The notes beneath the pieces were generated by a model, which was given only the letters and a program-made list of their open reading frames with translations, searched no databases and had not been told where the DNA came from. Shown piece after piece: positions 8,642-16,786 of a stretch of 32,043 nt of DNA. The position numbers and the translations under genes were made by a program. The DNA is from Chitinophagaceae bacterium (lineage in GTDB: Bacteria; Bacteroidota; Bacteroidia; Chitinophagales; Chitinophagaceae): assembly GCA_004028765.1 (NCBI GenBank), contig SAIX01000057.1, forward strand, positions 1 to 32,043, read 5' to 3'. Position 1 is the first letter of the stretch. Every line of letters starts with the position of its first letter.

Positions 8642-9904
8642 TTAGGGTGCAAGCGGATATTCGGCTTCCACGTAGTTCAGGTCTTTGTGAAAGGTTTCTT
8701 CTGTAAAATAAAATGCCACGAGTGTTACACCCATCACGATAATACCAGTGATAATGCCGCTTTGCGTGAGCCCCCAGCCCCATGATTTCTGAAACAGGTC
8801 GAGGAACATCAGGTTCAGCAAAGGCAATGCACCTCTTACCATATTCGGAATGGTGGTAGCGGCAGTGGCACGCAGATTGGTCCCGAATTGTTCTGCACCC
8901 ATCGTAACAAAAATGGCCCAGTAACCAGTGCTGAAACCGAGCAACCCGCAGATAAGGTACATCCTGTCGTCGCTGTGATTAAAAGAACTGAAGAAGAGCA
9001 CAAGGAAAAGAACAGAGACCGAATAAAACAGGATCAATGCTTTTTTACGGCTTTTGAAATACTGGCTTACCAGACCGATCAGGATATCGCCCACCGCAAT
9101 GCCCGCATAGGCATACATGATGGCACGACCACTTTCGATATGGTTATCGCCATATAATTCTTTGGCAAAACGGTTACTGAGGTTAACCAGGATACCGATC
9201 ACGTACCAGGTAGGTAACCCGATCAGTATCGCCAGGAAATATTTCCGGAAGCGCCTGCTGTTAGTAAAAAACATCAGCAGGTTGCCGCGTTGTACACCTT
9301 CCTGTTTTTTGACAGAATAAAACATACCGCTTTCAGCCACTGAAATACGCAGCATCAGCAATACAATGCCAAGTCCACCACCGATCTTATAACACAATCG
9401 CCAGTCATTGGTGGCTTTGTAAATAAAATAAGCAAATACCGCACCGAATAAGCCGATGCCAGCAACCAGTGAGGTACCGATCCCTCTTTTTTCTTTCGGC
9501 AATAATTCACTTACCAGTGTGATACCGGCGCCCAGTTCGCCTGCAAGCCCCACACCTGCCACAAACCTGGCCCACGCATACTGATCAACCGTTTGCACAT
9601 AGCCTGTAATAAAATTGGCAACAGAATACAATGCGATAGAACCAAACAAAACACTCAATCTTCCTTTTTTATCGCCGATGGTACCCCAGATCACACCGCC
9701 GATGAGCAGGCCCACCATCTGCCAGTTGATGATCTTTGTGCTGGCAGCGAGTACCTGCACTTTGTCGGAAAGGATAACACCAATGCCCTGCAAACTCGGT
9801 TCGCGAACGATGGTAAACAAAAGCAGGTCGTAGATATCTACAAAATAACCCAGTGCCGCAACGATCACCGGTATGGAAAGGATCCCGAATTTCTTATCCG
9901 ACAT
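8642..9904 (-). CDS. MFS transporter (sugar/metabolite:H+ symporter-like), paralogue 1
   Basis: A 420-residue major facilitator with about 12 predicted membrane segments. The loop 2-3 signature is visible as GGVIWGTIGDKKGRLSVLFGS, and the loop 4-5/6 region as GVGLAGELGAGITLVSELLPKEKRG, which resembles the metabolite:H+ symporter group. The substrate cannot be read from sequence. It is a close paralogue of the next gene upstream in the operon (9934-11169): both share the blocks GDKKGRLSVLFGS, LLPKEKRGI/MLPKEKRGI and AEQFGTNLRA. It lies 29 bp after that gene and 26 bp before the GT9 gene, so all are probably on one message. Confidence 0.85.
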   Translation of the reverse strand: MSDKKFGILSIPVIVAALGYFVDIYDLLLFTIVREPSLQGIGVILSDKVQVLAASTKIINWQMVGLLIGGVIWGTIGDKKGRLSVLFGSIALYSVANFITGYVQTVDQYAWARFVAGVGLAGELGAGITLVSELLPKEKRGIGTSLVAGIGLFGAVFAYFIYKATNDWRLCYKIGGGLGIVLLMLRISVAESGMFYSVKKQEGVQRGNLLMFFTNSRRFRKYFLAILIGLPTWYVIGILVNLSNRFAKELYGDNHIESGRAIMYAYAGIAVGDILIGLVSQYFKSRKKALILFYSVSVLFLVLFFSSFNHSDDRMYLICGLLGFSTGYWAIFVTMGAEQFGTNLRATAATTIPNMVRGALPLLNLMFLDLFQKSWGWGLTQSGIITGIIVMGVTLVAFYFTEETFHKDLNYVEAEYPLAP

Positions 9905-9933
9905 ACAAACGTTTTTGTGTTGATCAATTTACA

Positions 9934-11169
9934 TCATTGCTCCAAAAAATCCATTTCGTTCGAAAAACTCTCTTTGGTATAATGCGCCGCGAGATAAGCC
10001 ATCCCGATAATGATGATCCCTGTGATCCATGCACCTGTTACATAACTGCCGGTTGCATTCCGCAAACCACGGTGTAATAAAATGATCAATGGAAGGATAC
10101 CCCTTACCACATTGGGAATGGAGATAGCAGTAGAAGCACGAAGGTTTGTCCCGAACTGTTCGGCCGACATGGTGATATACAAAACCGAAAAGCCGGCACC
10201 AAAACCCAGGCAGGTACAAAGTGCATACATCGATTGCAGGTTGCCCCTGCCGCCGGATTGTAAAAAGAAAAGGATACAGAAAAGCGTTAGCAAACTGAAA
10301 AAAGTATACAAGGCTTTTTTCCGGCTCTTCAGATAATTACTGAGCAGGCCCGCACTTAGGTCACCAAAAGCAATACCCCAGTACTGGTACATGATGGCTT
10401 TACCAGGTTCCACACCTTCGATGCCGAATTCATGCCCGAATTTATCCGAGAATGTGACCAGGATACCGATCGCATACCAGACCGGCAATCCAATGAGCAC
10501 ACCCTTAAGATAACGGAGCGCCCTTTCTTTTTTATTAAACAGCATCAAAAAATTTCCGCGCGCCACACCGGATGCTTTTACAGAATCATACATCGAACTC
10601 TCCATGATATTGGCGCGAAGCAACAACAATAACAATCCCATTCCGCCGCCGATATAAAAACAAAGCCGCCAGTTAGCGAAAGCCTGGTAAACAAAAAACG
10701 CAGTGATGGCTCCGAATACACCCACCACAGCAATCACCGAAGCCGCAATCCCTCTTTTTTCTTTTGGGAGCATTTCGCTTACCAGTGTGATACTCGCTCC
10801 CAGTTCTCCCGCAAGCCCAATCCCTGCAAGCAAACGCATAAGGATATATTGCGGTACGGTTTGCACCATTCCATTGGCGATATTGGCAATTGAGTATAAA
10901 ATGATGGAGCCGAACAATACACTCAGTCTCCCTTTTTTATCACCCATGATTCCCCAGATGATCCCGCCAACAGTGAGCCCGATCATCTGAACACTGATGA
11001 TGATCTCGCCTTTGGATAACACTTCTTCGGGGGAAAGATGGAGTGATTCGAGACTGGGTTTTCGGATGATGGAGAACAGCAGAAGGTCGTACACATCTAC
11101 AAAAAAACCGAGCGCACCCACAATAACGGGCAGTGATAAAACACCGTATTGTTTGGGGGGATTTTGCAT
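9934..11169 (-). CDS. MFS transporter (sugar/metabolite:H+ symporter-like), paralogue 2
   Basis: A 411-residue major facilitator with 12 predicted membrane spans. Conserved pieces are SLPVIVGALGFFVDVYDLLLFSI at the N-terminus, GGIIWGIMGDKKGRLSVLFGS at loop 2-3, GIGLAGELGASITLVSEMLPKEKRG in the first half and TMSAEQFGTNLRASTAISIPNVVRG in the second half. The acidic pair FVDVYD in helix 1 and charged loop residues suggest proton coupling. It is adjacent to and clearly duplicated with the 8642-9904 gene, at enough divergence that the two may have different substrates. The spacer to DedA upstream is only 3 bp. The substrate is unknown. Confidence 0.85.
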   Translation of the reverse strand: MQNPPKQYGVLSLPVIVGALGFFVDVYDLLLFSIIRKPSLESLHLSPEEVLSKGEIIISVQMIGLTVGGIIWGIMGDKKGRLSVLFGSIILYSIANIANGMVQTVPQYILMRLLAGIGLAGELGASITLVSEMLPKEKRGIAASVIAVVGVFGAITAFFVYQAFANWRLCFYIGGGMGLLLLLLRANIMESSMYDSVKASGVARGNFLMLFNKKERALRYLKGVLIGLPVWYAIGILVTFSDKFGHEFGIEGVEPGKAIMYQYWGIAFGDLSAGLLSNYLKSRKKALYTFFSLLTLFCILFFLQSGGRGNLQSMYALCTCLGFGAGFSVLYITMSAEQFGTNLRASTAISIPNVVRGILPLIILLHRGLRNATGSYVTGAWITGIIIIGMAYLAAHYTKESFSNEMDFLEQ

Positions 11170-11172
11170 AGA

Positions 11173-11880
11173 TCAGGCAGAGGGCTTGTCGTCTTTTTTC
11201 CTGTGAAACACCAGCTTGAACAGAACAGGTGCAGTAGTTACGAGCACAATGCCAAGCACAATCACTTCGAGATGTAATCTGAGATCAAATCCAAATTGTG
11301 AAAGGATCCATTTTTGGAGGAAGTGGCCGCCAAATAACATACTGAACACCCAGCATACACAACCGATCACATTAAAGAATGCAAATTTTTTCCTGTCCAT
11401 CTCAACAATACCCGCCACAATCGGCGCAAACGTTCTTACAATCGGGACAAATCGCGCGATCACAATAGCACCGCCTCCATGGCGCTCATAAAAATCATGC
11501 GCCTGCTGCAGGTAACGCCTCTTGAACAAAAGATTTTCTTTCCAGTGGTACATGGTTGGGCCCACTTTTCTGCCAAACCAGTATCCCACCGAATTACCGG
11601 CGATACCGGCCAGCGATATCAGCACAAGTAACACAAGCAAATCGATATACTCATTTCCCGTCGGTAAAATTTCATTGGCGATATTGGAGCTGTAAATACC
11701 TGCAACAAAAAGCAGGCTATCGCCCGGCAGAAAAAACCCCGCGAACAAACCGGTTTCTGCAAATATGACAAACAGGATCAGCCATAAACCACCATGCTCA
11801 ATATAAAACTGGGGTTGCAATAACTGGCTCCAGTGAAAAGTAGACAAAAGAATATCTGACAACATAGTTTTTTTATTCAA
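11173..11880 (-). CDS. DedA family inner-membrane protein
   Basis: A 235-residue polytopic protein of the DedA (VTT/SNARE-associated) family. DedA proteins are implicated in flipping or recycling lipid carriers such as undecaprenyl phosphate and phosphatidylethanolamine, and in membrane homeostasis. Hallmarks are FAETGLFAGFFLPGDSLLFVAG in the first re-entrant half (with the conserved acidic residue), GNSVGYWFGRKVG, and the amphipathic motif ERHGGGAIVIARFVPIVRTFAPIVAG with its two conserved arginines. The gene overlaps the 3' end of the upstream symporter gene by 8 bp, a sign of translational coupling. The lipid role is family knowledge and not visible here. Confidence 0.92.
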   Translation of the reverse strand: MNKKTMLSDILLSTFHWSQLLQPQFYIEHGGLWLILFVIFAETGLFAGFFLPGDSLLFVAGIYSSNIANEILPTGNEYIDLLVLLVLISLAGIAGNSVGYWFGRKVGPTMYHWKENLLFKRRYLQQAHDFYERHGGGAIVIARFVPIVRTFAPIVAGIVEMDRKKFAFFNVIGCVCWVFSMLFGGHFLQKWILSQFGFDLRLHLEVIVLGIVLVTTAPVLFKLVFHRKKDDKPSA

Positions 11881-13123
11881 TAACCGCCGCGGGTTCCAGC
11901 GAATTTTCCCATTTACTTACAACGCTTGTGGCAAGTGCATTCCCCAATACATTGGTTGCCGTTCTGAACATATCGCAGAAATGGTCGATGGGTAAAATCA
12001 ATGCAATGCCTTCCGGCGGGATATTGAACATAGAGCAGGTGGCAAGCACCACAACCAGTGATGCGCGTGGTACTCCTGCAATCCCTTTGCTCGTCAGCAT
12101 CAGCACCAGCAACATCGTTAACTGTGTTCCAAGATCGAGATGGATACCCGAAGCCTGCGCGATGGCGATGCTGGCAAAAGTCATATACATCATACTTCCA
12201 TCGAGATTAAAGGAATAACCCAAAGGAAGGATAAAGGCAACAATTTTATCCTTACAGCCAAATGCTTCCAGTTCCTGCGTCAGTTTAGGGAATACTGCTT
12301 CACTGCTGGTGGTACTGAATGCAATGATCAGTGGTGACACAATATGTTTCAGCAATTCGGGCAAGCGTTTTTTCAAAACAATAAACCCAACAAACAGCAG
12401 AACCGTCCACAATACCGCGATACCTGTAATAAAGTACAAAAGGTATTTGCCATAGAATACAAATACATCCAATCCTTTTGTGGCAATCACCGCAGCAATG
12501 GCACCGAATACACCGAGCGGGGCAACTTTCATAACATATTCCACCATCAGTAAAATCACGTGCGCCACAGAATCGAGCGCTTTTACAACCGGTTTGGCTT
12601 TCTCCCCTATCGCAGCAGCGGCCACACCAAAAAATACACTGAATACCACGAGTTGCAGCACTTCATTATTCGCCATTGCTTCCACAATGCTTTTCGGGAA
12701 CACATGCTCCACAAATTTCTGTATGCTGAATTCCTGTGTTTTGCCTACCAGGTCTTTCGCGCCGCTCAGGTCGGCCGTTAATGAACCGATACCGGCTCCG
12801 GGCTGGAATATATTTACCAGGAGCATCCCCAATAAAAGGCTTACCAGTGATGCGGAAATAAACCATAACATGGCCTTGCCACCCACCCTGCCAACCGTTT
12901 TCAGGTCGCCCAGTTTGGCAATACCCACCACAAGCGTTGAAAATACCAGCGGGGCAATGATCATCTGTACCAGCCGAAGGAAAATGGTGGTAAGCAGTTT
13001 GATATTGGTGGAAAAAGATTTGATGAATTCGGGAGAAGACTGTGTATGCACCACATAACCCAACACAACACCGGCGATCATGGACATGATAATATATAAG
13101 GTAAGCCGGTTCGGTTTCTTCAT
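11873..13123 (-). CDS. Dicarboxylate/amino acid:cation symporter (DAACS family, GltP/DctA-like)
   Basis: A 416-residue secondary transporter that takes up glutamate, aspartate or C4-dicarboxylates with protons or sodium. The hairpin-1 serine-rich motif reads AFSTTSSEAVFPKL, the unwound helix 7 reads NLDGSMMYMTFASIAIAQASGI (in place of NMDGT), and hairpin 2 plus helix 8 give LTSKGIAGVPRASLVV and IDHFCDMFRTATNVLGNALAT, where D and N/T residues bind substrate and cation. Length and order match the GltPh/DctA fold. It is the first gene of the operon running gltP-like, DedA, MFS, MFS, GT9. The start is near a TATATTGC-like element on the minus strand just upstream, a weak promoter candidate. Confidence 0.9.
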   Translation of the reverse strand: MKKPNRLTLYIIMSMIAGVVLGYVVHTQSSPEFIKSFSTNIKLLTTIFLRLVQMIIAPLVFSTLVVGIAKLGDLKTVGRVGGKAMLWFISASLVSLLLGMLLVNIFQPGAGIGSLTADLSGAKDLVGKTQEFSIQKFVEHVFPKSIVEAMANNEVLQLVVFSVFFGVAAAAIGEKAKPVVKALDSVAHVILLMVEYVMKVAPLGVFGAIAAVIATKGLDVFVFYGKYLLYFITGIAVLWTVLLFVGFIVLKKRLPELLKHIVSPLIIAFSTTSSEAVFPKLTQELEAFGCKDKIVAFILPLGYSFNLDGSMMYMTFASIAIAQASGIHLDLGTQLTMLLVLMLTSKGIAGVPRASLVVVLATCSMFNIPPEGIALILPIDHFCDMFRTATNVLGNALATSVVSKWENSLEPAAVIE

Positions 13124-13159
13124 ATCAAAGCAATTATCGGCGCAATATAAGCTTTCTCA

Positions 13160-13197
13160 CCGAATGGCCTCCCGGGATGGCCCCTTCATCCATTTGG
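13160..13197. other. Imperfect palindrome in the divergent symporter/permease gap
   Basis: CCGAATGG (13160-13167) and CCATTTGG (13190-13197) are near-complementary and enclose the 8-bp palindrome TCCCGGGA (13170-13177). It lies between two divergent transporter genes and could be an operator or a chance structure. No family of regulator can be named. Confidence 0.25.
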
Positions 13198-13204
13198 TAA
13201 AACT

Positions 13205-13238
13205 TTTGAAGCAGGAATGGCAGAATTGACTATTTTGG
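13205..13238 (+). promoter_or_regulatory. Putative promoter of the APC permease gene
   Basis: TTTG at 13205-13208 and TATTTTGG at 13231-13238 resemble the Bacteroidota -33 and -7 elements with a 22-nt spacer, leaving a leader of about 35 nt to the ATG at 13279. The -7 differs from TAnnTTTG at one position. Confidence 0.4.
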
Positions 13239-13278
13239 CGGAACGATTTTAATTAAAGAAAACTTAACCAACTGTACT

Positions 13279-14844
13279 ATGAGTTTATTCAGAAAAAAAT
13301 CGCTGGAGGGTATGCTTGCCCAGGCAGCCGATTCGGAAAAAGGCCTCAAACGAACCCTGGGTGCCGGTAACCTGATCGCGCTGGGTATCGGTGCCATTAT
13401 CGGTGCGGGGCTTTTTGTAAGAACTGCCGCCGCATCTGCCGAAGCTGCCGGACCAGCCGTTACACTTTCTTTTATTGTTGCAGCCATCGGTTGCGCCTTC
13501 GCAGGTTTGTGTTATGCAGAATTTGCTTCCATGATCCCTATCTCAGGAAGTGCGTATGCTTATTCTTATGTTACCATGGGCGAACTGGTTGCCTGGATCA
13601 TTGGATGGGCGCTGATCATGGAATATGCACTCGGTGCCGCCACAGTTTCCATTGCCTGGAGCGAATACCTGAATAAACTGCTGGGGGGGGCAGTACCATA
13701 TGAATGGTGCCACTCTCCTTTTGAACATATCAATGCTGTTACCGGCGCAGCCATCGGGCAGTTCCCTGCGGATATTGCAAAAGCCGCCAAAGAAGGCGTA
13801 TTGCTTTTAACAGATGAGCAAATGAAAGTATTGCCGGAAACGTTGAAATCACTCGTGGCAACACATAGTGGTATGGTGAATGCTCCCGCACTTGTTATCC
13901 TGCTCATCCTTACACTGCTGCTGATAAAAGGTACCCAGGAATCTGCAATCGTGAATGCCATCATTGTTTTTGTAAAAGTTTCCATTGTGATATTATTTAT
14001 CGCATTGGGCTGGCAATACATCAAACCTGAAAACCATACTCCTTACCTGATACCCGAAGGCACACCCGGCCACGAAGGGTTCTTCAAACATGGATGGGGT
14101 GGTGTACTCGGCGGTGCTGCGATTGTATTCTTTGCATTTATCGGTTTTGATGCAGTTTCCACTGCAGCACAGGAAGCGAAGAACCCTAAACGCGATATGC
14201 CGATCGGTATCCTCGGTTCACTCGTGGTTTGTACGATCCTGTATATTTTATTCGGGCACGTTCTTACAGGTGTTGCCAATTATACTGAATTCAAAGCTGC
14301 AGGTAAAGAAGCTTCTGTTGCCTATGCCATCTCTACCTACATGGTTCAGTACAAGTGGCTCGCAACCGCGGTAACAGTTGCCATCCTCGCCGGTTTCTCT
14401 TCTGTGATACTGGTGATGCTGATGGGGCAGAGCCGTGTATTCTATACCATGAGCAATGATGGTTTGATACCAAAAGCCTTTGGCGAACTGCACCCGAAAT
14501 TCAAAACGCCCTATAAAGCGAATATGATCCTTTTTGTTTTTGTTGGATTATTCGCTGCTTTTGTACCAGGCAGTGTTGCCGGCGATCTTACTTCGTTCGG
14601 AACACTCTTTGCCTTTGTGTTGGTTAGTATCGGCGTATGGATCCTGCGCATCAAATCGCCCGGACTCGATCGTCCATTCAAAGCACCTTTGGTGCCCATT
14701 GTTCCCATTCTCGGGGCTGTGATCTGTTTGGGTATGATCGTTGCCCTCGACGGCCAAACCCTGAAAGTGGCTTTCGGCTGGATGGCAGTGGGCCTCGTGG
14801 TATATTTTGCTTACAGCCGCAAAAAAAGCAAACTGAACAATTGA
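13279..14844 (+). CDS. APC-superfamily amino acid permease (cationic amino acid transporter-like)
   Basis: A 521-residue inner-membrane permease with 12 or more predicted spans. The helix-1 substrate motif is NLIALGIGAIIGAGLFVRTA (about residues 31-50). FAGLCYAEFASMIPISGSAYAY marks helix 3, and FFAFIGFDAVSTAAQEAKNPKRDMPIGI is the conserved helix 6 to loop pattern. Together these fit the CAT/YfnA subgroup, which carries amino acids with protons or by exchange. Its soluble N-terminus (LFRKKSLEGMLAQAADSEKGLKRTLG) is also typical of that group. The loop at 140-200 is larger than in most members. The gene is a monocistron with its own promoter-like sites and a terminator, diverging from the DAACS symporter, so two amino acid or dicarboxylate uptake genes sit back to back. 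Confidence 0.9.
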   Translation: MSLFRKKSLEGMLAQAADSEKGLKRTLGAGNLIALGIGAIIGAGLFVRTAAASAEAAGPAVTLSFIVAAIGCAFAGLCYAEFASMIPISGSAYAYSYVTMGELVAWIIGWALIMEYALGAATVSIAWSEYLNKLLGGAVPYEWCHSPFEHINAVTGAAIGQFPADIAKAAKEGVLLLTDEQMKVLPETLKSLVATHSGMVNAPALVILLILTLLLIKGTQESAIVNAIIVFVKVSIVILFIALGWQYIKPENHTPYLIPEGTPGHEGFFKHGWGGVLGGAAIVFFAFIGFDAVSTAAQEAKNPKRDMPIGILGSLVVCTILYILFGHVLTGVANYTEFKAAGKEASVAYAISTYMVQYKWLATAVTVAILAGFSSVILVMLMGQSRVFYTMSNDGLIPKAFGELHPKFKTPYKANMILFVFVGLFAAFVPGSVAGDLTSFGTLFAFVLVSIGVWILRIKSPGLDRPFKAPLVPIVPILGAVICLGMIVALDGQTLKVAFGWMAVGLVVYFAYSRKKSKLNN

Positions 14845-14864
14845 TCCTAGTTGATTCTCTTGAT

Positions 14865-14894
14865 AAAAGCCGGTCTTAACAGACCGGCTTTTTT
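14865..14894 (+). terminator. Rho-independent terminator after the APC permease
   Basis: GCCGGTCT (14869-14876) pairs perfectly with AGACCGGC (14881-14888) across a TAAC loop, extended by A/T pairs and followed by six T. Confidence 0.95.
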
Positions 14895-14937
14895 ATGCAT
14901 TTCATCCGTCATACAAGGCAAATTGGGCGCCTTCCTG

Positions 14938-14945
14938 TAACTTTG
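14938..14945 (+). promoter_or_regulatory. Putative -7 element upstream of the YebC gene
   Basis: TAACTTTG matches TAnnTTTG exactly, 37 nt before the start codon. No convincing TTTG lies 19-21 nt upstream, so only the -7 half is supported. Confidence 0.4.
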
Positions 14946-14982
14946 CACACTTTCAATTTTGTACCGTTAACAACCCTCTATT

Positions 14983-15705
14983 ATGGGAAGGATATTTGAA
15001 GTTCGTAAAGCCACCATGTTTGCCCGCTGGGACAGGATGGCAAAACAGTTTACCCGTATCGGGAAAGAGATCGTGATCGCTGTAAAAGCGGGGGGCTCTG
15101 ATCCTGCCACCAATCCTGCATTACGCCGCTGTTTTCAGAATGCCAGAAGTGTGGGTATGCCCAAAGACCGTGTGGAAGCTGCAATCAAAAGGGCCACCGG
15201 TAAAGACACTACCAACTACGAAGAAATTTTATACGAAGGATATGCCCCGCATGGCGTGGCACTGATGGTGGAAACCGCCACCGATAACCATGTTCGCACG
15301 GTTGCCAATGTAAAAAGCCATTTTAACAAAGGAAACGGCGCCATGGGAACCAGCGGCAGTGTAAGTTTCCAGTTTAAAAAAATGGGCGTATTCAAATTAA
15401 AACCCGAAGGATTGAACCTCGACGACCTGGAACTGGAACTGATCGATCATGGTTTGGATGAATTGGGTGAAAGCAGCGACGACCAGGGTAATCCCATTAT
15501 TGTTTTGCGTTGCGCCTTCGTTGATTTCGGCAACCTGCAGAAAGCGCTGGAAGAAAAAGGCATCACGCCTATCAGTTCGGAACTGGAATGGATCCCAACC
15601 ACCACCGTTCCCGTAACCGATGCACAGGCCGAAGATGTAAGTAAACTTATCGAACGGCTGGAACAGGACGATGATGTGACAAAAGTGTTCCATAACATGG
15701 GATAG
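14983..15705 (+). CDS. YebC/PmpR (TACO1) family protein
   Basis: A 240-residue cytosolic protein of the YebC family. Members were first described as transcriptional regulators (PmpR), and more recent work ties YebC/TACO1 proteins to translation of proline-rich stretches. The three-domain pattern is intact: an N-terminal helical domain with [22 protein letters not shown] and [21 protein letters not shown], the segment [20 protein letters not shown], and then [36 protein letters not shown] and the C-terminal [12 protein letters not shown]. In this lineage the N-terminus reads [10 protein letters not shown] rather than the enterobacterial MAGHSKW. In a window with proline-rich Spy-like proteins, a translation role would be relevant, but that is only context. 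Confidence 0.93.
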   Translation: MGRIFEVRKATMFARWDRMAKQFTRIGKEIVIAVKAGGSDPATNPALRRCFQNARSVGMPKDRVEAAIKRATGKDTTNYEEILYEGYAPHGVALMVETATDNHVRTVANVKSHFNKGNGAMGTSGSVSFQFKKMGVFKLKPEGLNLDDLELELIDHGLDELGESSDDQGNPIIVLRCAFVDFGNLQKALEEKGITPISSELEWIPTTTVPVTDAQAEDVSKLIERLEQDDDVTKVFHNMG

Positions 15706-15710
15706 ATGCT

Positions 15711-15803
15711 GAGTTAACAGTTAAAAGTGAATAGTTAGGAGTTGGTTTTAGCCACTTTGTTTTTCACTTTTAACTATTAACTTTTAACTACTAACTCCAT
15801 ACC
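15711..15803. repeat. Imperfect inverted repeat between the YebC and DCC genes
   Basis: The left arm (about 15713-15745) reads GTTAACAGTTAAAAGTG and continues with GTTAGGAGTT. The right arm (about 15766-15799) reads CACTTTTAACTATTAAC and continues with TTTTAACTACTAACTCC. The reverse complement of the right arm resembles the left arm. The right arm repeats TTTTAACTA twice. It occupies the whole intergenic gap, as does the AT-rich repeat before scpB. It could fold into a long interrupted hairpin in RNA, but there is no terminator-type T-tract. Confidence 0.55.
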
Positions 15804-15813
15804 TGTCATCCTT

Positions 15814-16212
15814 ATGACACAAACTGTAATTTTCTTTGATGGCGTTTGCAACCTCTGCCAGGGCTCAGTACAGTTTGTGATACAACACGATCCCAAAAGA
15901 TATTTCCGCTATGCATCGCTGCAGGGGCAGGCGGGAACAGAAATACTGAAACAGCAGGGTTTATCTGTTGAAGAATACGATTCCTTTCTGCTTTGGGAAA
16001 ACGGGAAAATCTATACAAGATCAACCGCTGCGTTAAGGGTATGCAGAAAATTATCCGGCCTCTGGCCCATCTTATATCTTTTTATCCTTGTACCGACCTT
16101 CATCCGCGATGCGGTGTATAACTGGGTGGCGCGCAACCGCTATCGCTGGTTTGGAAAACAGGAAACCTGCTGGGTACCTACCCCGGAACTGCGTTCACTT
16201 TTTATTGACTGA
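15814..16212 (+). CDS. DCC family (DUF393) thiol-disulfide oxidoreductase-like protein
   Basis: A 132-residue protein of the DCC family (DUF393), named for its conserved D-x-x-C-x-x-C start. Here it reads VIFFDGVCNLCQGSVQFVI, with C12 and C15. Family members have a thioredoxin-like fold and are predicted thiol-disulfide oxidoreductases; the partner is generally unknown. The typical second motif is present as FRYASLQGQAG, and a hydrophobic stretch near 78-95 (LSGLWPILYLFILVPTFI) may associate with the membrane, before the usual VARNRYRWFG ending. It converges on the next gene with only 2 bp between the stop codons. Confidence 0.88.
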   Translation: MTQTVIFFDGVCNLCQGSVQFVIQHDPKRYFRYASLQGQAGTEILKQQGLSVEEYDSFLLWENGKIYTRSTAALRVCRKLSGLWPILYLFILVPTFIRDAVYNWVARNRYRWFGKQETCWVPTPELRSLFID

Positions 16213-16214
16213 TA

Positions 16215-16706
16215 TTATTCGAACAGAAAATAAAAACTGAGAAAAACCAGGAACAATACTTGTAAAAAGATCACGAGGTCCCTCCGCAAAGATTCTCTTT
16301 TGATAAGAGGATAACCAATGAATAGAAAAGCAAGGTTTACAACAGTCAGAAAAACAAGAAAATCAAAGCCGCCAAGCGCAACAAAGCCGATCTGCCAGTT
16401 ATACGTCTTTCCGTTTTTCTTATTCACAGAAAGCTGCAACTGTTTACGCGTAAGATAAGAGCGGCCTACGACGATCGTATCATTTTCATCGATCGCTTCG
16501 TAAGCTTCATAGGGAACTGTAACAGAATTGTGTTCCGTTTCCAAACGGTAAATGGCGACACGTAATTTTGAAACCGCTTTCTCCGATTTTGTTACCACAA
16601 CCGCCTTTGTTTTTTCAAGAGGCAGCACTAAACTGTCAAGCAATAAAAAAACAGAAATGAAGCAGGAAAAGATCAGTACAGATCTGTAAAACCTGTTTGC
16701 GGGCAT
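16215..16706 (-). CDS. Small membrane protein of unknown function
   Basis: A 163-residue protein that I do not recognise. It has a hydrophobic segment near the N-terminus (about 8-29), a soluble middle of about 75 residues rich in charged and beta-forming residues (containing the acidic IDENDTIVVGRSYL), and two further hydrophobic segments (about 106-133 and 143-162), giving a likely three-span topology with the middle part outside. No cysteine pair, lipobox or catalytic motif is evident. It lies 80 bp downstream of the E1 gene on the same strand and converges on the DCC gene. Its function cannot be inferred from the neighbours. Confidence 0.65.
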   Translation of the reverse strand: MPANRFYRSVLIFSCFISVFLLLDSLVLPLEKTKAVVVTKSEKAVSKLRVAIYRLETEHNSVTVPYEAYEAIDENDTIVVGRSYLTRKQLQLSVNKKNGKTYNWQIGFVALGGFDFLVFLTVVNLAFLFIGYPLIKRESLRRDLVIFLQVLFLVFLSFYFLFE

Positions 16707-16786
16707 TGCTCATAAAGATTGGTGGAGTATGAATAGGCAGCTGTAAAATACAGATTCCTACTATCAGGAAAAGTTAAAGCTTTTAC

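Noticed and set aside
12480..13058. A 192-residue plus-strand frame opposite the DAACS symporter
   Set aside because: It is the complement of a conserved transporter gene and has the Ser/Thr/Ala composition expected from reading it backwards.
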